The position numbers and the translations under genes are program-made. A model generated the notes under the pieces. That model was not told the DNA's origin and did no database searches. It was given only the letters and a program-made list of their open reading frames with translations. DNA of 25,020 nt from CAYUMU01 sp964445985 (lineage in GTDB: Bacteria > Planctomycetota > Planctomycetia > Pirellulales > S012-138): positions 1 through 25,020 of the forward strand of contig CAYUMU010000094.1 in assembly GCA_964445985.1 (NCBI GenBank). The letters run 5' to 3'. This document shows positions 15,769 through 23,043 of this stretch, piece by piece (within the stretch, counting starts at the first letter, position 1; every line of letters begins with the position of its first letter).

Positions 15769-16329
15769 CTACGTTCCCCAAAGCCCGGCCACCGGCAACT
15801 CAAAGCCAGGTAGCATTGCGTCATCGCGCAGCACGTCGGTCTCTCGGGAAACCACGTAGCCGGCTTCCAGCAAATAAATGCTCGCCTTCTCGCGGCGCGG
15901 GTCCACGATCCACACCGCGCGGCACCCGCTCTTGAGCCACAGTTCCACCTTGTCGGCCACGTCACTGGCGCGATCGCTTGGCGAAAGGACTTCCACCGCC
16001 AGATCGGGCGGGCCGGGAAAGAAACCTTCCTCCGCCGCAAGTGAGGCTCGAGCGTTGGCCACAAACGACAAGTCGGCGGCCCGCACGGTATCGGGATCCT
16101 GTTCAAGCAAGAACCCCGTCTCGGCCGCAAAAGTTACCCCGAGACCATGCACTTCAATAAACGGAGCCAAACGGCATGCGATCCGCATGGCAATGATTCC
16201 GTGACGCGAACCGGCGGGTGACATTTCTTTGAGTTCTCCGCGCACCAATTCCCAACGCCCGGCGGCGCCCTCTTCCCACAACTGGGCGGCCGTGATCAGA
16301 CCCTGAGTTTCAATATCCGTCGAGGCCAT
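15769..16329 (-). CDS. Uma2 family (DUF820) PD-(D/E)XK nuclease-like protein
   Basis: A 186-residue protein. ATG 16329 is preceded by GGAGGAG with good spacing, which rejects the longer frame to 16500. The Uma2 pattern is clear: LVRGELKEMSPAGSRHGIIA near the N-terminus, AADLSFV, then PPDLAVEVLSPSDR with the D-x-E-V of the nuclease core, followed by DVADKVELWLKSGCRAVWIV and DPRREKASIYL. Uma2 proteins are abundant in cyanobacteria and planctomycetes. They are annotated as putative restriction-like endonucleases, usually as solitary genes of unknown physiological role. It stands alone here on the minus strand. Confidence 0.93.
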   Translation of the reverse strand: MASTDIETQGLITAAQLWEEGAAGRWELVRGELKEMSPAGSRHGIIAMRIACRLAPFIEVHGLGVTFAAETGFLLEQDPDTVRAADLSFVANARASLAAEEGFFPGPPDLAVEVLSPSDRASDVADKVELWLKSGCRAVWIVDPRREKASIYLLEAGYVVSRETDVLRDDAMLPGFELPVAGLWGT

Positions 16330-16648
16330 CGGAATCTCCTCCGGAGGTTGGCTGCGGCGACAGGCTTTGGCGGCTGGCGAGTCGGGCACGCCCAACGGTG
16401 CATCGACGCATCCCGTGGACGAGCCCCCGGCGCCGCGGGCAACTGTTCCCATTCTAGACACGTCGCCGCGCTGAGTGAAACGCCAACGCGGCCAGGACAA
16501 AGTTCACGGCTCAGCAAACCGACTCGCCCAGCGGCCGCTGCCAACCCGCTCTCAGGCAGGCTCCCGTAAGCCATCGGCGGTGTCCGAACGCGTCCTGGGG
16601 CACGCCAGAAGGACCCGGTAATCAGCCAGGCCCAAAACCATTCGACCT
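16330..16648. other. 319-base spacer upstream of the Uma2 gene
   Basis: No gene supported. Apart from the ribosome binding site next to 16329, I see no convincing promoter pair, hairpin or repeat here. Confidence 0.5.
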
Positions 16649-17011
16649 CTATGCCCAACGTCCGATAATGTCGGTTATGTTCGGTTCTGGTAGGCCAAAA
16701 ACGCGGGAAATACGGGGTTTTGTCGCCGAGCGGCGGCTCCCTGCCCGATAACGGCGGTCATTATCAACCGCCTTGAGAATGGCCGCGACAATGCCCATGG
16801 CGGCTTCTTGGAGATGGCCGCGGAGTTGGCAATCCGAGGTCGCTTGGCGAGCGAATTCAAAGGGGCGGAAGTTGTCTTGGCGATCGTTCCGCGGTTCGCC
16901 CTGCTGCTCGTCGGTCCAGCTTCGGCGGTCCTCCCCTGCCCTGGCTCGACGCTGGCGCCAATCCTGGCGTTGGCCGTTGCGCGAAACCCATTGGGTCAGA
17001 GGTTTGCTCAA
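16649..17011 (-). CDS. small Arg-rich protein overlapping the cvpA stop
   Basis: A 120-residue frame whose TTG start (17009-17011) overlaps the cvpA TGA stop (17008-17010), an arrangement typical of translational coupling. The sequence starts MSKPLTQWVSRNGQRQDWRQ, is rich in Arg, Gln and Asp, and has a helical segment HLQEAAMGIVAAILKAVDND. No family is recognised and there is no signal peptide. Third-position base use in the first half looks coding; the last third is less convincing. A relic of the G-rich motif (minus strand, core 16934-16941) lies within it. Could be a genuine downstream partner of cvpA or a fortuitous frame. Confidence 0.4.
   Translation of the reverse strand: MSKPLTQWVSRNGQRQDWRQRRARAGEDRRSWTDEQQGEPRNDRQDNFRPFEFARQATSDCQLRGHLQEAAMGIVAAILKAVDNDRRYRAGSRRSATKPRISRVFGLPEPNITDIIGRWA
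16934..16941 (-). repeat. single GGGCAGGG core on minus strand
   Basis: CCCTGCCC on the plus strand, in the context CTCCCCTGCCCTGG. A degenerate relative of the G-rich polar motif. Confidence 0.5.
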
Positions 17012-17922
17012 CGCTGGTTACCCCAGGTTGGGATCGCTGGCGAGGGCCGCGTGGAGGTGTTCGGCGCGGGGGGCGCGTTGTCGGCCTCCACGGCTTCCAC
17101 TCCGCGAAAGCCTGCCATGTTGCCCAGCCAGCGAATGTTTTCCGAGAGTCGCCCCAAACGATCTTGAGCAGGGGGGCTGGTCGCCGGGGAGGAGGTTCCT
17201 TGCACGGCCTCGGTCACCCGTCGGGCTGTATCGATCCCATCCATCCACTGCTCAAATTTTCCGGGCGCCGAAATCCCTGGATTGGGCGGTTGCGAAACCG
17301 GCAATTGGGCCGATGTCTGCGTGGCCTGGTTGGACCCTCCGGTGGCATAGCCCGAGTCGAAGGGGAGGAAAGGTTTTTGGGGCGCGGAGGGCTGCTCCCC
17401 TTCTTGCGGCGAGCCATCGGGCTTGAGCTTGCGTTCGAACTCTTCAAAGTGCGGATGAAGCGTTTCGTGCATGCCTTCGGGAATCAGCGGATGCACTCGG
17501 TCGAGCAGCGCGCCGATATAATAGCCCGACTTCGATTCCAAGATGATCCCCCGCGCGGTGCTCGACAACGTGACGGCAAAGAAAGTAATCGCCACGCACA
17601 GCAGCACGCCCTTCAGGGCTCCAAACAGCGCGCCAAGCTGGCGATCGAACTCGCGCATCTTCACGCGATCGATGGCGCTAGCGAGCACGCGAAACAGCAT
17701 CCAAATCGCCATCGACGAGCCGGCGTATAAAATGGCCATGGCCGCAAAGCGGTTCCAAGGTTCTTCGGCGCCGATCATCGGCGCCAGCACGTCGGCAAAC
17801 TGAAGGGCTACCAGGTAGCTCACCACCAGCGATGCTAGCGAAGCTAACTGCCAGGCCATGCCTTTCCATGCGCCGAATAGAACGCAGCCTCCTAAAACGG
17901 CAAGCATCAGAATATCGTACAT
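17008..17922 (-). CDS. cvpA: CvpA family membrane protein
   Basis: A 304-residue protein from ATG 17922 (MYDILMLAVLGGCVLFGAWKG), with GAGGAG upstream. The CvpA domain covers about residues 1-150: four hydrophobic helices with the family pattern of a short first helix followed by G-x-x-KG, then WQLASLASLVVSYLVA, MAILYAGSSMAIWMLF and FGALKGVLLCVAITFFA. The rest is a Pro/Gln/Ser-rich soluble tail of about 150 residues. CvpA of Escherichia coli is linked to colicin V production and envelope stress; its molecular role remains unclear. The gene symbol reflects family membership, not proven function. It overlaps the following small frame by four bases. Confidence 0.85.
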   Translation of the reverse strand: MYDILMLAVLGGCVLFGAWKGMAWQLASLASLVVSYLVALQFADVLAPMIGAEEPWNRFAAMAILYAGSSMAIWMLFRVLASAIDRVKMREFDRQLGALFGALKGVLLCVAITFFAVTLSSTARGIILESKSGYYIGALLDRVHPLIPEGMHETLHPHFEEFERKLKPDGSPQEGEQPSAPQKPFLPFDSGYATGGSNQATQTSAQLPVSQPPNPGISAPGKFEQWMDGIDTARRVTEAVQGTSSPATSPPAQDRLGRLSENIRWLGNMAGFRGVEAVEADNAPPAPNTSTRPSPAIPTWGNQR

Positions 17923-18235
17923 GGTACGCGACCGCTCCTCAGGCGCAATGGAATGAGACCGGCGGCAAAGCCCGGCCATGCGCGGAGTATATCAGCGACA
18001 GCAAGCCAACCGAAGATCGATCCGCGCGATAAAGGCGGTGGGGCAGGGGGCAAGCCTGCGCCGCTGGCAGCCCAAAGTGCTGGCGAGACCAGCGGATCGC
18101 GATTCCACTTTTGCTGCTCGCCGGCCCTCATTCGCGACGACTAACTACAGGGGGGCGATCCACCGGACTTGCTGGGTGGGTCGGCATGCGATAGTGTCCC
18201 GCGACCCCCTCACCTTTGCCAGCGGCAGGAAACGC
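17923..18235. other. 313-base divergent spacer
   Basis: No gene supported. It separates cvpA (minus) from the YdjM-like gene (plus) and holds one plus-strand GGGCAGGG core (18041-18048, in the context GGGGCAGGGGGC), a shortened form of the G-rich motif. Confidence 0.5.
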
Positions 18236-19057
18236 ATGGCCGGCTTTCGAACCCACATTACCACCAGCACCGTGTTGGGGGTTGGCTATGGCCTGGGAGC
18301 CCACTTTGGCTATCAGGTGCCCGTCGATCAATGCCTGCTGGCGACGGGTTTGTGTGGCGTTTCTGGCATGCTCCCCGATATCGATAGCGGTAGCGGCGTG
18401 CCGCTGCGCGAAAGCCTGGCATTCGGCGCGGCCGTGGTGCCCATGCTCATGATCGATCGCTTTCGCCACCTGGGCTTCACCACCGACATGATGGTGCTCT
18501 CGGGAGCGATGGTCTACTTGTTTATTCGCTTTGGCGTGGGCTGGTTCCTGCGCAAATACACCGTTCACCGCGGCATGTTTCATAGCATTCCCGCGGGCCT
18601 TATCTTCGCCGAGTTGGCCTACCTGATTTGCGACTGCGAACAAACCGAGATTCGGCTCTTCAAAGCGGCCGCGGTGCTCATCGGCTTTTTCTCACACTTA
18701 CTGCTCGACGAATTCTATAGCCTGTACTGGCATCGCGGCCGGTTGAAACGAAAGAAGTCGTTCGGCACGGCGTTCAAATTGTGGGGGCCCAAGCTCTGGG
18801 GAAATGTGTCCACGTTCGCCAAGCTAGCAGCGCTCAGTTTTGTGATTTTGAACGAACAAGACTGGACCCAGCATCTGCACGACCACGCCGCGCCGCACCT
18901 GGCCGATGAACAACTACGCCCCGCTCCGCCCAACATCGCCGGACCCACCGGCGCAGTCCCGTATACGGCAGGCCCTGGCGTCACGCCACCCGATGCCTAC
19001 ACGCCCGAGGAAGACCCCTCAATGGTCCGTCGAGTCTGGCTGCGTCAGCCACGCTAA
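18236..19057 (+). CDS. YdjM-type membrane-bound putative metal-dependent hydrolase
   Basis: A 273-residue membrane protein. ATG 18236 has AGGA six bases upstream; the frame extends further upstream but lacks coding features. It carries the layout of the YdjM/LexA-binding inner-membrane hydrolase family: an early His in FRTHITTSTVLG, PDIDS near residue 48, HRGMFHSIPAG in the middle and SHLLLDEFYSLYW later. These Asp and His residues are the presumed metal ligands. Several hydrophobic helices lie between them. The C-terminal 80 residues are Pro-rich and hydrophilic. YdjM is SOS-induced in Escherichia coli; no LexA-type box was identified here. Substrate unknown. Confidence 0.85.
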   Translation: MAGFRTHITTSTVLGVGYGLGAHFGYQVPVDQCLLATGLCGVSGMLPDIDSGSGVPLRESLAFGAAVVPMLMIDRFRHLGFTTDMMVLSGAMVYLFIRFGVGWFLRKYTVHRGMFHSIPAGLIFAELAYLICDCEQTEIRLFKAAAVLIGFFSHLLLDEFYSLYWHRGRLKRKKSFGTAFKLWGPKLWGNVSTFAKLAALSFVILNEQDWTQHLHDHAAPHLADEQLRPAPPNIAGPTGAVPYTAGPGVTPPDAYTPEEDPSMVRRVWLRQPR

Positions 19058-19099
19058 TCAGAAAATTGCTGTGGGACGCTGTTCTCGTTTCCTGCCCAC

Positions 19100-19549
19100 T
19101 CAAAAAAGCTTCTGGCTATCGAGCAGCATCGTCACGGGGCCATCGTTGATCAGGCTGACTTGCATATGTTGGCGGAAGCGGCCCGTGGCGATGGCAATGC
19201 CAGCGGCCGCAACCCGATTCGCAAAAACCTGATACAGTTGCTCGGCAACCTCGGGCGGAGCGGCCGCCGAAAACCCAGGCCGCCGGCCCTTGCGGCAATC
19301 GCCCAGCAGCGTGAATTGACTGACCACCAGCATGCCGCCGCCAATCTCAGCCAAGGCCAGGTTCATTTTGCCTTGCTCGTCATCAAAGATCCGCAGGCCG
19401 GCAATTTTGTCGGCAAGTTGCGTGGCATCTTCGGCAGTGTCTTCAGTCGCCACGCCGAGCAGCACGAGCAGTCCTCGGCTAATCTGGCCCACGATCTCAT
19501 GGTTCACGGCCACACTGGCTTGGCTCACTCGTTGAACGCAGGCACGCAT
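19100..19549 (-). CDS. dtd: D-aminoacyl-tRNA deacylase
   Basis: A 149-residue protein of typical length for DTD, which hydrolyses D-amino acids (and glycine mischarged on tRNA-Ala) from tRNA in the cytoplasm. It begins MRACVQRVSQASVAV and has both family signatures: SQFTLLGDCRKGRRPGF with the conserved SQFTL, and NDGPVTMLLDS containing the cross-subunit Gly-cisPro motif (GP). Motifs appear intact and the length is normal, so the enzyme should be active. First of three minus-strand genes reading toward it; the gap to the neighbour is 48 bases, so co-transcription is possible. Confidence 0.97.
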   Translation of the reverse strand: MRACVQRVSQASVAVNHEIVGQISRGLLVLLGVATEDTAEDATQLADKIAGLRIFDDEQGKMNLALAEIGGGMLVVSQFTLLGDCRKGRRPGFSAAAPPEVAEQLYQVFANRVAAAGIAIATGRFRQHMQVSLINDGPVTMLLDSQKLF

Positions 19550-19597
19550 GATTCTTGAAGAGCCTATAAGGCCGTAGGATGTAGATACAACCGCTCC

Positions 19598-20185
19598 CTA
19601 GGCCGCTTCGTCTTCCACCTCCAGGCCCTTGGCCTGGCGGACTTCGCGCACCCGTTCCAAGATGGCGGCGATGACTTGTTGGTTGACGGTAATCGCCGTC
19701 CATTGCAGGTAGCTGGCCCAAATCAAAAAGACCGTGCCCAATAGCGAGCCGAGCAAATGCACGTCGGACCAGGTCATGCCCAGTGGAGGTTGCGGCAGCG
19801 TGCGCGCCGTGTCGGCCGCGCCCCCCAGGGCCACCATGATGACGACCACCAACATGCATGCCAGGGTAACGGGGAACGCCCGCCGCTTGAGGGCCGCGCT
19901 GCGTTGCGCCAGCCGGAGATCGAGTTGATAGGTATCGACCACTTCGCGGCACCAGCGGCTCGTGCCAATGAAATAGGTAATCACAATGCCGTTGACGAGC
20001 ATCACCGCAATGCCAGAGAGAATTCCGGCAATCATGTGAACCCGTTTCCAAGAGCGCGCCGCCTCGGTCGTCAGGTCCGAGGTATCGACCGTGAGGCCCA
20101 GCACGATCGAAACCACAACAAACGTGAGACCCACCATGGCCAGCGAAGGAAAAATTCGGTTCACGTGGGCGGCGCCGTCGGTCAA
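19598..20185 (-). CDS. four-helix membrane protein of unknown function
   Basis: A 195-residue frame starting at TTG 20185. A GTG at 20164, giving MNRIFPSLAMVGLTF, is an equally likely start, and neither has a good ribosome binding site. Hydrophobic helices are visible at about residues 13-33, 50-72, 103-125 and 140-163. Two histidines sit at helix starts (H50 in RVHMIAG and one in SDVHLLG near residue 143), a placement also seen in heme-binding four-helix proteins, but nothing else supports heme binding. The C-terminus is a charged helix (AAILERVREVRQAKGLEVED). Family not recognised. Located between dtd and the sugar phosphate cyclase on the same strand. Confidence 0.75.
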   Translation of the reverse strand: MTDGAAHVNRIFPSLAMVGLTFVVVSIVLGLTVDTSDLTTEAARSWKRVHMIAGILSGIAVMLVNGIVITYFIGTSRWCREVVDTYQLDLRLAQRSAALKRRAFPVTLACMLVVVIMVALGGAADTARTLPQPPLGMTWSDVHLLGSLLGTVFLIWASYLQWTAITVNQQVIAAILERVREVRQAKGLEVEDEAA

Positions 20186-20249
20186 GAGTTAGGAACGAGA
20201 AAACATTGGCAGCTACAAATCAGGCGGGGCTGAATGCCTTATTATTTGC

Positions 20250-20305
20250 AACCCGACGCGTTAGCGAGGGACGTTCGTGGGACTCCCTCGCTAACGCGTT
20301 GGGTT
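20250..20305 (-). terminator. 22-bp stem hairpin after the sugar phosphate cyclase gene
   Basis: The left arm at 20250-20271 and right arm at 20284-20305 pair over 22 bases with a single G-T wobble, around a 12-base loop. The arms contain the self-complementary-looking core ACGCGTTAGCGAGGG. It begins five bases past the stop of the minus-strand gene ending at 20311. It probably ends that transcript, and its near-perfect symmetry suggests a member of a dispersed hairpin family. Confidence 0.75.
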
Positions 20306-20310
20306 ATGAA

Positions 20311-21501
20311 TCAACGGCCGGCCGTCACGCCTTGCCCGCTGGAGAGAGCGAAATCGCGCACCTGGGCGATGGCCCGCAGCATCTTCGCTCGATCGACCTC
20401 ATGCACCTCAAAGGGCATGCCCAACCCGCGCAGCATGGTCAGCGTGAGTCGTCCGCCGAGATGCTGCCGGAACTCCTCCAGGCCTTGGAACAGCGTTTCG
20501 GTTTCGGCCAGCAGCGGGTGGTCGAGCGCAAAGCCCAGGTCGGCCAGGCAGCGGAGCACGGCTTGCGAGTCGGCTTGCGGAAAGCCGAACTTGAGCGTGG
20601 AGTAAACGCTGTCGATCGCCACGCCGATCGCCACCGCTTCGCCATGCCGAAGCTGAAAATCGGTCATCGGCTCCAGCTTGTGGGCCGACCAATGCCCAAA
20701 GTCGAGCGGCCGCGCTTCCAGCATTTCAAATGGGTCGCCCCCTTGGGTAATGTGCTTGAGATGCCACGTGGCCGAAGCCCGAATGACCGGCGAGGCCGCC
20801 GCCATGTCGCGCTGCTGAATCCGCGGCGCCAGCTGGCACAGTTCGCGAAACATCAGCGGGTCTTTGAGCAGCGACACCTTCACGGCTTCCGAAAATCCGC
20901 ACAGAAAATCGCGGTCGCTCAGGCTGGCCAACAGAGTTTCGTCGTTGATCACTCCCCAAGGCACGGCAAAGGCGCCGAGCCAATTCTTCTTGCGAAACAG
21001 ATTCACGCCGTTCTTCACGCCCACGCCCGAATCGGCCTGGCCCAGCGTGGTGGTGGGCAGCCGTACCAATCGAATGCCGCGATGGGCAATGGCCGCCGCG
21101 AAACCGACGGCATCGAGCACGGCCCCGCCGCCAATCACCACCACGTAGCTGCGCCGGTCCAGATGGTGGTGGTTGAACAGCTTGAGCATTCGCTCGAGGA
21201 TGTGAACGTCGTTCTTGATCGCTTCGCCCCCCGGCGCCAACTGCACGTTGCCAGCCAGCACGAGTCGATCCGGGTGGCGCGCCACCAGGGCTTCAATGCG
21301 CGCGACCAGATCGCCCTCGCCCGAGTCCAGGCCTTCATCCAGCCAAAACTGCACTCGGGCTGGCCCCTCGTTCGAGGTTTCCAGCAAGTCCAGCAAGACG
21401 CGGTCGTCGCCGCCCAACACGTCGGCCGTAAATCGCAGTCGATGCGTAAACGGCACGGCAAATGGAATATCGACCTGGTTGCTGGGTTCAATGGTAGACA
21501 T
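20311..21501 (-). CDS. 3-dehydroquinate synthase-like sugar phosphate cyclase, EboD type
   Basis: A 396-residue protein; ATG 21501 is taken over an adjacent TTG, with GAGG upstream. It belongs to the dehydroquinate synthase superfamily, NAD- and metal-dependent enzymes that cyclise sugar phosphates. NAD-binding region: VVVIGGGAVLDAVGFAAA. Substrate region: RLPTTTLGQADSGVGVKNGV. Metal ligands: Glu in FSEAVKVSL, His in DFGHWSAHKLE and His in LRHGEAVAIG. The N-terminal phrase VPFTHRLRF, GGEAIKND and ITQGGDPFE resemble the cyclase of the Ebo cluster (EboD) more than housekeeping AroB, which is shorter (about 360 residues). The EboD assignment is from remembered family features. None of the other ebo genes (UbiA-like eboC, TatD-like eboB and so on) is adjacent, so the pathway is unclear. 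Confidence 0.85.
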   Translation of the reverse strand: MSTIEPSNQVDIPFAVPFTHRLRFTADVLGGDDRVLLDLLETSNEGPARVQFWLDEGLDSGEGDLVARIEALVARHPDRLVLAGNVQLAPGGEAIKNDVHILERMLKLFNHHHLDRRSYVVVIGGGAVLDAVGFAAAIAHRGIRLVRLPTTTLGQADSGVGVKNGVNLFRKKNWLGAFAVPWGVINDETLLASLSDRDFLCGFSEAVKVSLLKDPLMFRELCQLAPRIQQRDMAAASPVIRASATWHLKHITQGGDPFEMLEARPLDFGHWSAHKLEPMTDFQLRHGEAVAIGVAIDSVYSTLKFGFPQADSQAVLRCLADLGFALDHPLLAETETLFQGLEEFRQHLGGRLTLTMLRGLGMPFEVHEVDRAKMLRAIAQVRDFALSSGQGVTAGR

Positions 21502-21726
21502 CAACAGCTTTTCCTCGGGGCGGGTACGCTATAGGTCCATCAGGCGGGAGTCGATCAATTCGAGGTGGGAGTCAGCTGCCATTATAGGCTCTTTCCAATC
21601 GTAAGTCCCTGGATTGCCTGCGCCAAGGAAGTGAAAAAACCGCCATCTGCTCCCCTGGGGTTCTCAGGCGGGCGCCAGCCGGTTGCAAGCCGCGCCGCAT
21701 TCGAGAGAATGCCGCCAGAGCGACCT

Positions 21727-21743
21727 CCCCCCTGCCCTGCCCC
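21727..21743 (-). repeat. G-rich polar motif, copy 7 (minus strand)
   Basis: CCCCCCTGCCCTGCCCC on the plus strand, exactly the reverse complement of copies 2 and 5. Two overlapping cores (21730-21737, 21735-21742). It abuts the GGAG ribosome binding site of the next gene. Confidence 0.8.
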
Positions 21744-21758
21744 GCTGGAGTGAATGCC

Positions 21759-22388
21759 ATGCCGTCCTCGCTGATGTTGGTGCTCGGCACCCATAACCGC
21801 AAAAAGCGGGAAGAACTTTGGGATCTCCTGGCGCCGCTCAACTTGGGCTTGCAACTCGTCACGCTTGCCGACCTTCCCCAGGCCATCGAAGTGAAAGAAG
21901 ACGGCGATACCTTCGCGGCCAACGCCCACAAAAAAGCGGCCGAGCAAGCGCTGCATTTGCGGCAGTGGGTGCTGGCCGAAGACAGCGGTTTATGCGTCGA
22001 TGCCCTGGGGGGACAGCCCGGCGTGTACTCCTCGCGGTTCTCTGGAGCCAACGCCACCGACGAAGCCAACAACCGTCTGCTGCTGGAACGCCTGGGGGGT
22101 CTTCCTCTGGAACAGCGCGGAGCCCACTATGTTTGTTACGCGGCATTAGCCGATCCGGCCGGCGCCATTCGGGCAGAAAGCCGCGGAACTTGCGGCGGAC
22201 GGATCCTGTTCGAAGCCCGCGGCGCCGGCGGTTTTGGCTACGACCCCCTGTTCGAAATCCCCGAATATCACCAAACCTTCGCCCAACTGGGGGGCACGGT
22301 CAAACGCTTCCTCAGCCACCGCGGCCGCGCCATGCGAGGTCTGATCCCGCAGTTGGAACGCCTGGTGCTCAGCGGAGAGTGGACATAA
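21759..22388 (+). CDS. rdgB: XTP/dITP diphosphatase (RdgB/HAM1 family)
   Basis: A 209-residue protein of normal family length. It hydrolyses non-canonical purine nucleoside triphosphates (XTP, dITP) to monophosphates, keeping deaminated bases out of DNA and RNA. ATG 21759 with GGAG eight bases upstream is preferred over the GTG at 21750. Motifs: LVLGTHNRKKREEL at the N-terminus (usual form ATxNxxK), LAEDSGLCVDALGGQPGVYS, SRFSGANATDEANNRLL, GFGYDPLFEIPEYHQTFA and KRFLSHRGRAM. The key Lys, Asp and Glu residues of the family look intact. Divergent from the sugar phosphate cyclase gene. Confidence 0.97.
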   Translation: MPSSLMLVLGTHNRKKREELWDLLAPLNLGLQLVTLADLPQAIEVKEDGDTFAANAHKKAAEQALHLRQWVLAEDSGLCVDALGGQPGVYSSRFSGANATDEANNRLLLERLGGLPLEQRGAHYVCYAALADPAGAIRAESRGTCGGRILFEARGAGGFGYDPLFEIPEYHQTFAQLGGTVKRFLSHRGRAMRGLIPQLERLVLSGEWT

Positions 22389-22756
22389 CTCCCCCCTGGC
22401 AGACGCTTGCGGATAGTGCGCCACAAGCCGATAGGGCGCGGCTCGCCGAGCCCGCCCTCGAACCGGAAGGTGAATCTCGCCGCCAGCCAATTTGGCAAGC
22501 AGACGGCGCGGCGCAATCTTGGTGGCGGCGTCATTCCCACCGCGTTTTTCGCTTCCACGTCCGTTGAGGCATGACGGCGCGGGTTCGTTGCAAAGCACCG
22601 CTGATTAGGCCGCTTTCGGCGAAAGCCGGCCGACGGGCGGGTACTTTATCCACAAACGCCTGCGTGTGGCCGCGCGCCGAATTTTCTTGACTCTCACGGG
22701 GGGCTGCATATACTGCTCGCGGGTGGCGCATTTTCACGGGCACTTCCCCGTTGGTT
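22389..22756. other. 368-base spacer between rdgB and the integron remnant
   Basis: No gene supported. It holds a 24-base hairpin at 22608-22631 (GGCCGCTTTCGG facing CGAAAGCCGGCC), a single perfect DnaA-box-like TTATCCACA at 22646-22654, and a promoter-like pair at 22687-22714. The boundary between chromosomal backbone and integron lies somewhere here or just after. Confidence 0.5.
22687..22714 (+). promoter_or_regulatory. sigma70-like promoter pointing into the cassette array
   Basis: TTGACT (22687-22692), a 16-base spacer, then TATACT (22709-22714). Each box differs from consensus at one position. It points toward the integrase remnant and cassettes, and the first cassette start is about 330 bases downstream. 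Confidence 0.5.
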
Positions 22757-22991
22757 TGGGCAATTTCCGCCGCGGCGCAGCGGAGCGATATTCGGAAGCG
22801 AGTCACGGCTCACACCTTCCGGCACTCGTTTGCGGGCGCACCTGATCGAAGCCGGATATGACATCCGCACCGTTCAGGAACTTCTCGGCCACAGTGATGT
22901 TAGAACGACGATGATTTACACGCATGTGTTGAATCAAGGCGGCCGCGGCGTGCGCAGCCCGGCCGATTTTGATGGCTTCCATTCCGAATAA
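22757..22991 (+). pseudogene. intI: integron integrase (IntI-like tyrosine recombinase) 3' remnant, frameshifted
   Basis: Only the C-terminal end of a tyrosine recombinase remains. From about 22757 one frame reads AISAAAQRSDIRKRV, TAHTFRHSFA, up to 22834. One extra G within 22834-22836 then shifts the frame, and the next frame continues AHLIEAGYDIRTVQELLGHS, DVRTTMIYTHVLNQGG, RGVRSPADF to TAA 22989-22991. The H-x-x-R (HTFR), the LGH and the catalytic Tyr (MIYTH) are present; the N-terminal half with the first Arg and the Lys is missing. The RTVQELLGH and HVLN...GVRSP tail match integron integrases rather than phage or Xer enzymes. The IntI-specific insertion would lie upstream and is absent. 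No active protein can be made. It reads in the same direction as the cassettes. Confidence 0.85.
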
Positions 22992-23037
22992 CGTGCGCAG
23001 GTTATTAAGAACTTTTCCGAATAAACAGTAGTTAGGC
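22992..23037 (+). other. attI-like junction ending in GTTAGGC
   Basis: A 46-base AT-richer spacer between the integrase stop and the first cassette ends in GTTAGGC (23031-23037), matching the integron core site GTTRRRY. No long symmetric fold precedes it, which suits an attI recombination site rather than attC. The first cassette ORF begins six bases later. Confidence 0.65.
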
Positions 23038-23043
23038 GGCAAC

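Noticed and set aside
20206..21534. Plus-strand ORF of about 442 codons
   Set aside because: Antisense shadow of the sugar phosphate cyclase gene, which carries clear family motifs.
22646..22654. Perfect DnaA box TTATCCACA
   Set aside because: A single box without a cluster, AT-rich region or dnaA/dnaN nearby does not indicate an origin.
22531..22806. Minus-strand ORF of 91 codons upstream of the integrase remnant
   Set aside because: Arg-rich shadow-like composition and it overlaps the integrase remnant antisense.
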